NCBI RefSeq assembly: GCF_030770395.1
Contig: NZ_CP132480.1
Location: forward strand, 1,159,115-1,223,114
Direction: 5' to 3'
DNA: 64,000 nucleotides
Origin: Telluria beijingensis
Lineage (GTDB): Bacteria; Pseudomonadota; Gammaproteobacteria; Burkholderiales; Burkholderiaceae_D
Position 1 is the first letter of the stretch, and every line of letters begins with the position of its first letter. The notes under the pieces are model-generated. The model saw only the letters and a program-made list of their open reading frames with translations. It did no database searches and was not told where the DNA came from. Positions 63,587 through 64,000 of this stretch are shown here, in pieces. The position numbers were made by a program, and so were the translations under genes.

Positions 63587-64000
63587 TTGCTTTCACCTTC
63601 CATCATCGAACAACTGGCCGCGGAGTTCCTCGAGGCCGAGACCAGCCGCACCCCGATCCGGCAGATTTCGCTGCGCCATCCCGACATCACCATCGACGAC
63701 GCCTATGCCATCCAGAGGGCCTGGGTGCAAAAGAAGATCGACGGCGGCAATGCGCTCAAGGGCCACAAGATCGGCCTGACCTCGCGCGCGATGCAGCAGG
63801 CGGTGGGCATCACCGAACCCGATTCCGGCGCGCTGCTCGCCGATATGTTCTTCCGCGATGGCGACACCATCCCGACCGACCGCTTCATCGCGCCCCGGGT
63901 CGAGGTCGAACTGGCCTTCATCATGGACCGCCGCCTGGAAGGCCCCAACGTGACCCTGTTCGACGTGCTCGATGCGGTGCGCTACGTAACGCCGGCGCTC
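63587..64000 (+). CDS. hpaH: 2-oxo-hepta-3-ene-1,7-dioate hydratase-like protein HpaH (5' part)
   Basis: The first 138 codons are present; the rest lies beyond the window. The start is TTG at 63587, 6 nt after GGAG, giving LLSPSIIEQLAAEFLEAE. Family landmarks are IDDAYAIQRAWVQKKI, LKGHKIGLTSRAMQQAVG, EPDSGALLADMFF and APRVEVELAFIMDR (metal ligands). HpaH hydrates 2-hydroxyhepta-2,4-dienedioate in homoprotocatechuate degradation. In the standard gentisate pathway no hydratase is needed, so its presence here suggests that the ring-cleavage product is a hydroxydienoate-like acid, or that the substrate is not salicylate. Confidence 0.87.
   Translation, partial: MLSPSIIEQLAAEFLEAETSRTPIRQISLRHPDITIDDAYAIQRAWVQKKIDGGNALKGHKIGLTSRAMQQAVGITEPDSGALLADMFFRDGDTIPTDRFIAPRVEVELAFIMDRRLEGPNVTLFDVLDAVRYVTPAL

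Overview
The window is about 64 kb of high-GC DNA, densely packed with genes and without rRNA, tRNA, CRISPR, prophage or transposase genes that I can see. Gene content and style suggest a betaproteobacterium of the Burkholderiales, most likely the Massilia/Telluria group of the Oxalobacteraceae. The pointers are NasST-controlled nitrate assimilation, a PuuD-type urate hydroxylase, tandem aldehyde dehydrogenase in a deo operon, and Nag-like ring hydroxylation. The assignment is an inference from gene families, not from a marker gene.

Layout. (1) 1-9.4 kb: nucleoside salvage. A psuK-psuG pseudouridine operon (minus strand) diverges from a deo-type operon (plus strand: purine nucleoside phosphorylase, deoB, deoC, tandem aldehyde dehydrogenase, deoA, cdd). 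The psuK promoter carries two ACAATTGT palindromes, and PsuK itself has an N-terminal helix-turn-helix. (2) 9.5-17 kb: single housekeeping or unknown genes, a chromate transporter, a gamma-carbonic anhydrase and a LytS/LytTR two-component system. (3) 17-26.8 kb: purine/urate and pyrimidine utilisation. This part has an NCS1 permease, a PreT-like flavoprotein, an AraC regulator, a fused OHCU decarboxylase-allantoate amidohydrolase, a LysR regulator, the membrane urate hydroxylase PuuD with its cytochrome c tail, and an M20 hydrolase. (4) 26.8-31.5 kb: a large secreted RIFT-barrel/lyase-like protein and an S9 peptidase.

(5) 31.5-42.4 kb: nitrate assimilation. NasT and NasS are followed by tandem NtrC-like sites, a textbook sigma-54 promoter and a leader RNA with terminator and antiterminator. 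Then come a nitrate transporter, NirB, NirD, an electron-transfer flavoprotein and NasA. The control logic (nitrogen limitation through sigma-54/NtrC, nitrate through NasST antitermination) can be read directly from the sequence. (6) 42.4-49.9 kb: an orphan pair that combines a protein with a possible His/Cys (clan CD-like) dyad and a possible propeptide-like partner, TerC, a dienelactone hydrolase, a MEDS-domain plus hybrid-kinase pair, and a methyltransferase. (7) 49.9-54.5 kb: an iron-uptake cluster (DUF3649, PepSY, DUF3325, TonB-dependent receptor) behind a clear Fur box. (8) 54.8-56.5 kb: RidA and a DUF1275 membrane protein that may be translationally coupled to a 54-codon upstream frame.

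(9) 56.8-64 kb: an aromatic catabolic cluster. A GntR/FCD regulator diverges from a fumarylacetoacetase-fold hydrolase, a bicupin, the small and large subunits of a salicylate-5-hydroxylase-like Rieske oxygenase, its ferredoxin and reductase, a SnoaL-like protein and an HpaH-like hydratase cut by the window end. The GntR intergenic region holds three TGCATGCA palindromes spaced exactly 52 bp apart. The bicupin appears to keep its metal site in the C-terminal cupin, and the hydratase does not fit the standard gentisate route. I consider this the best candidate for an undescribed pathway in the window.
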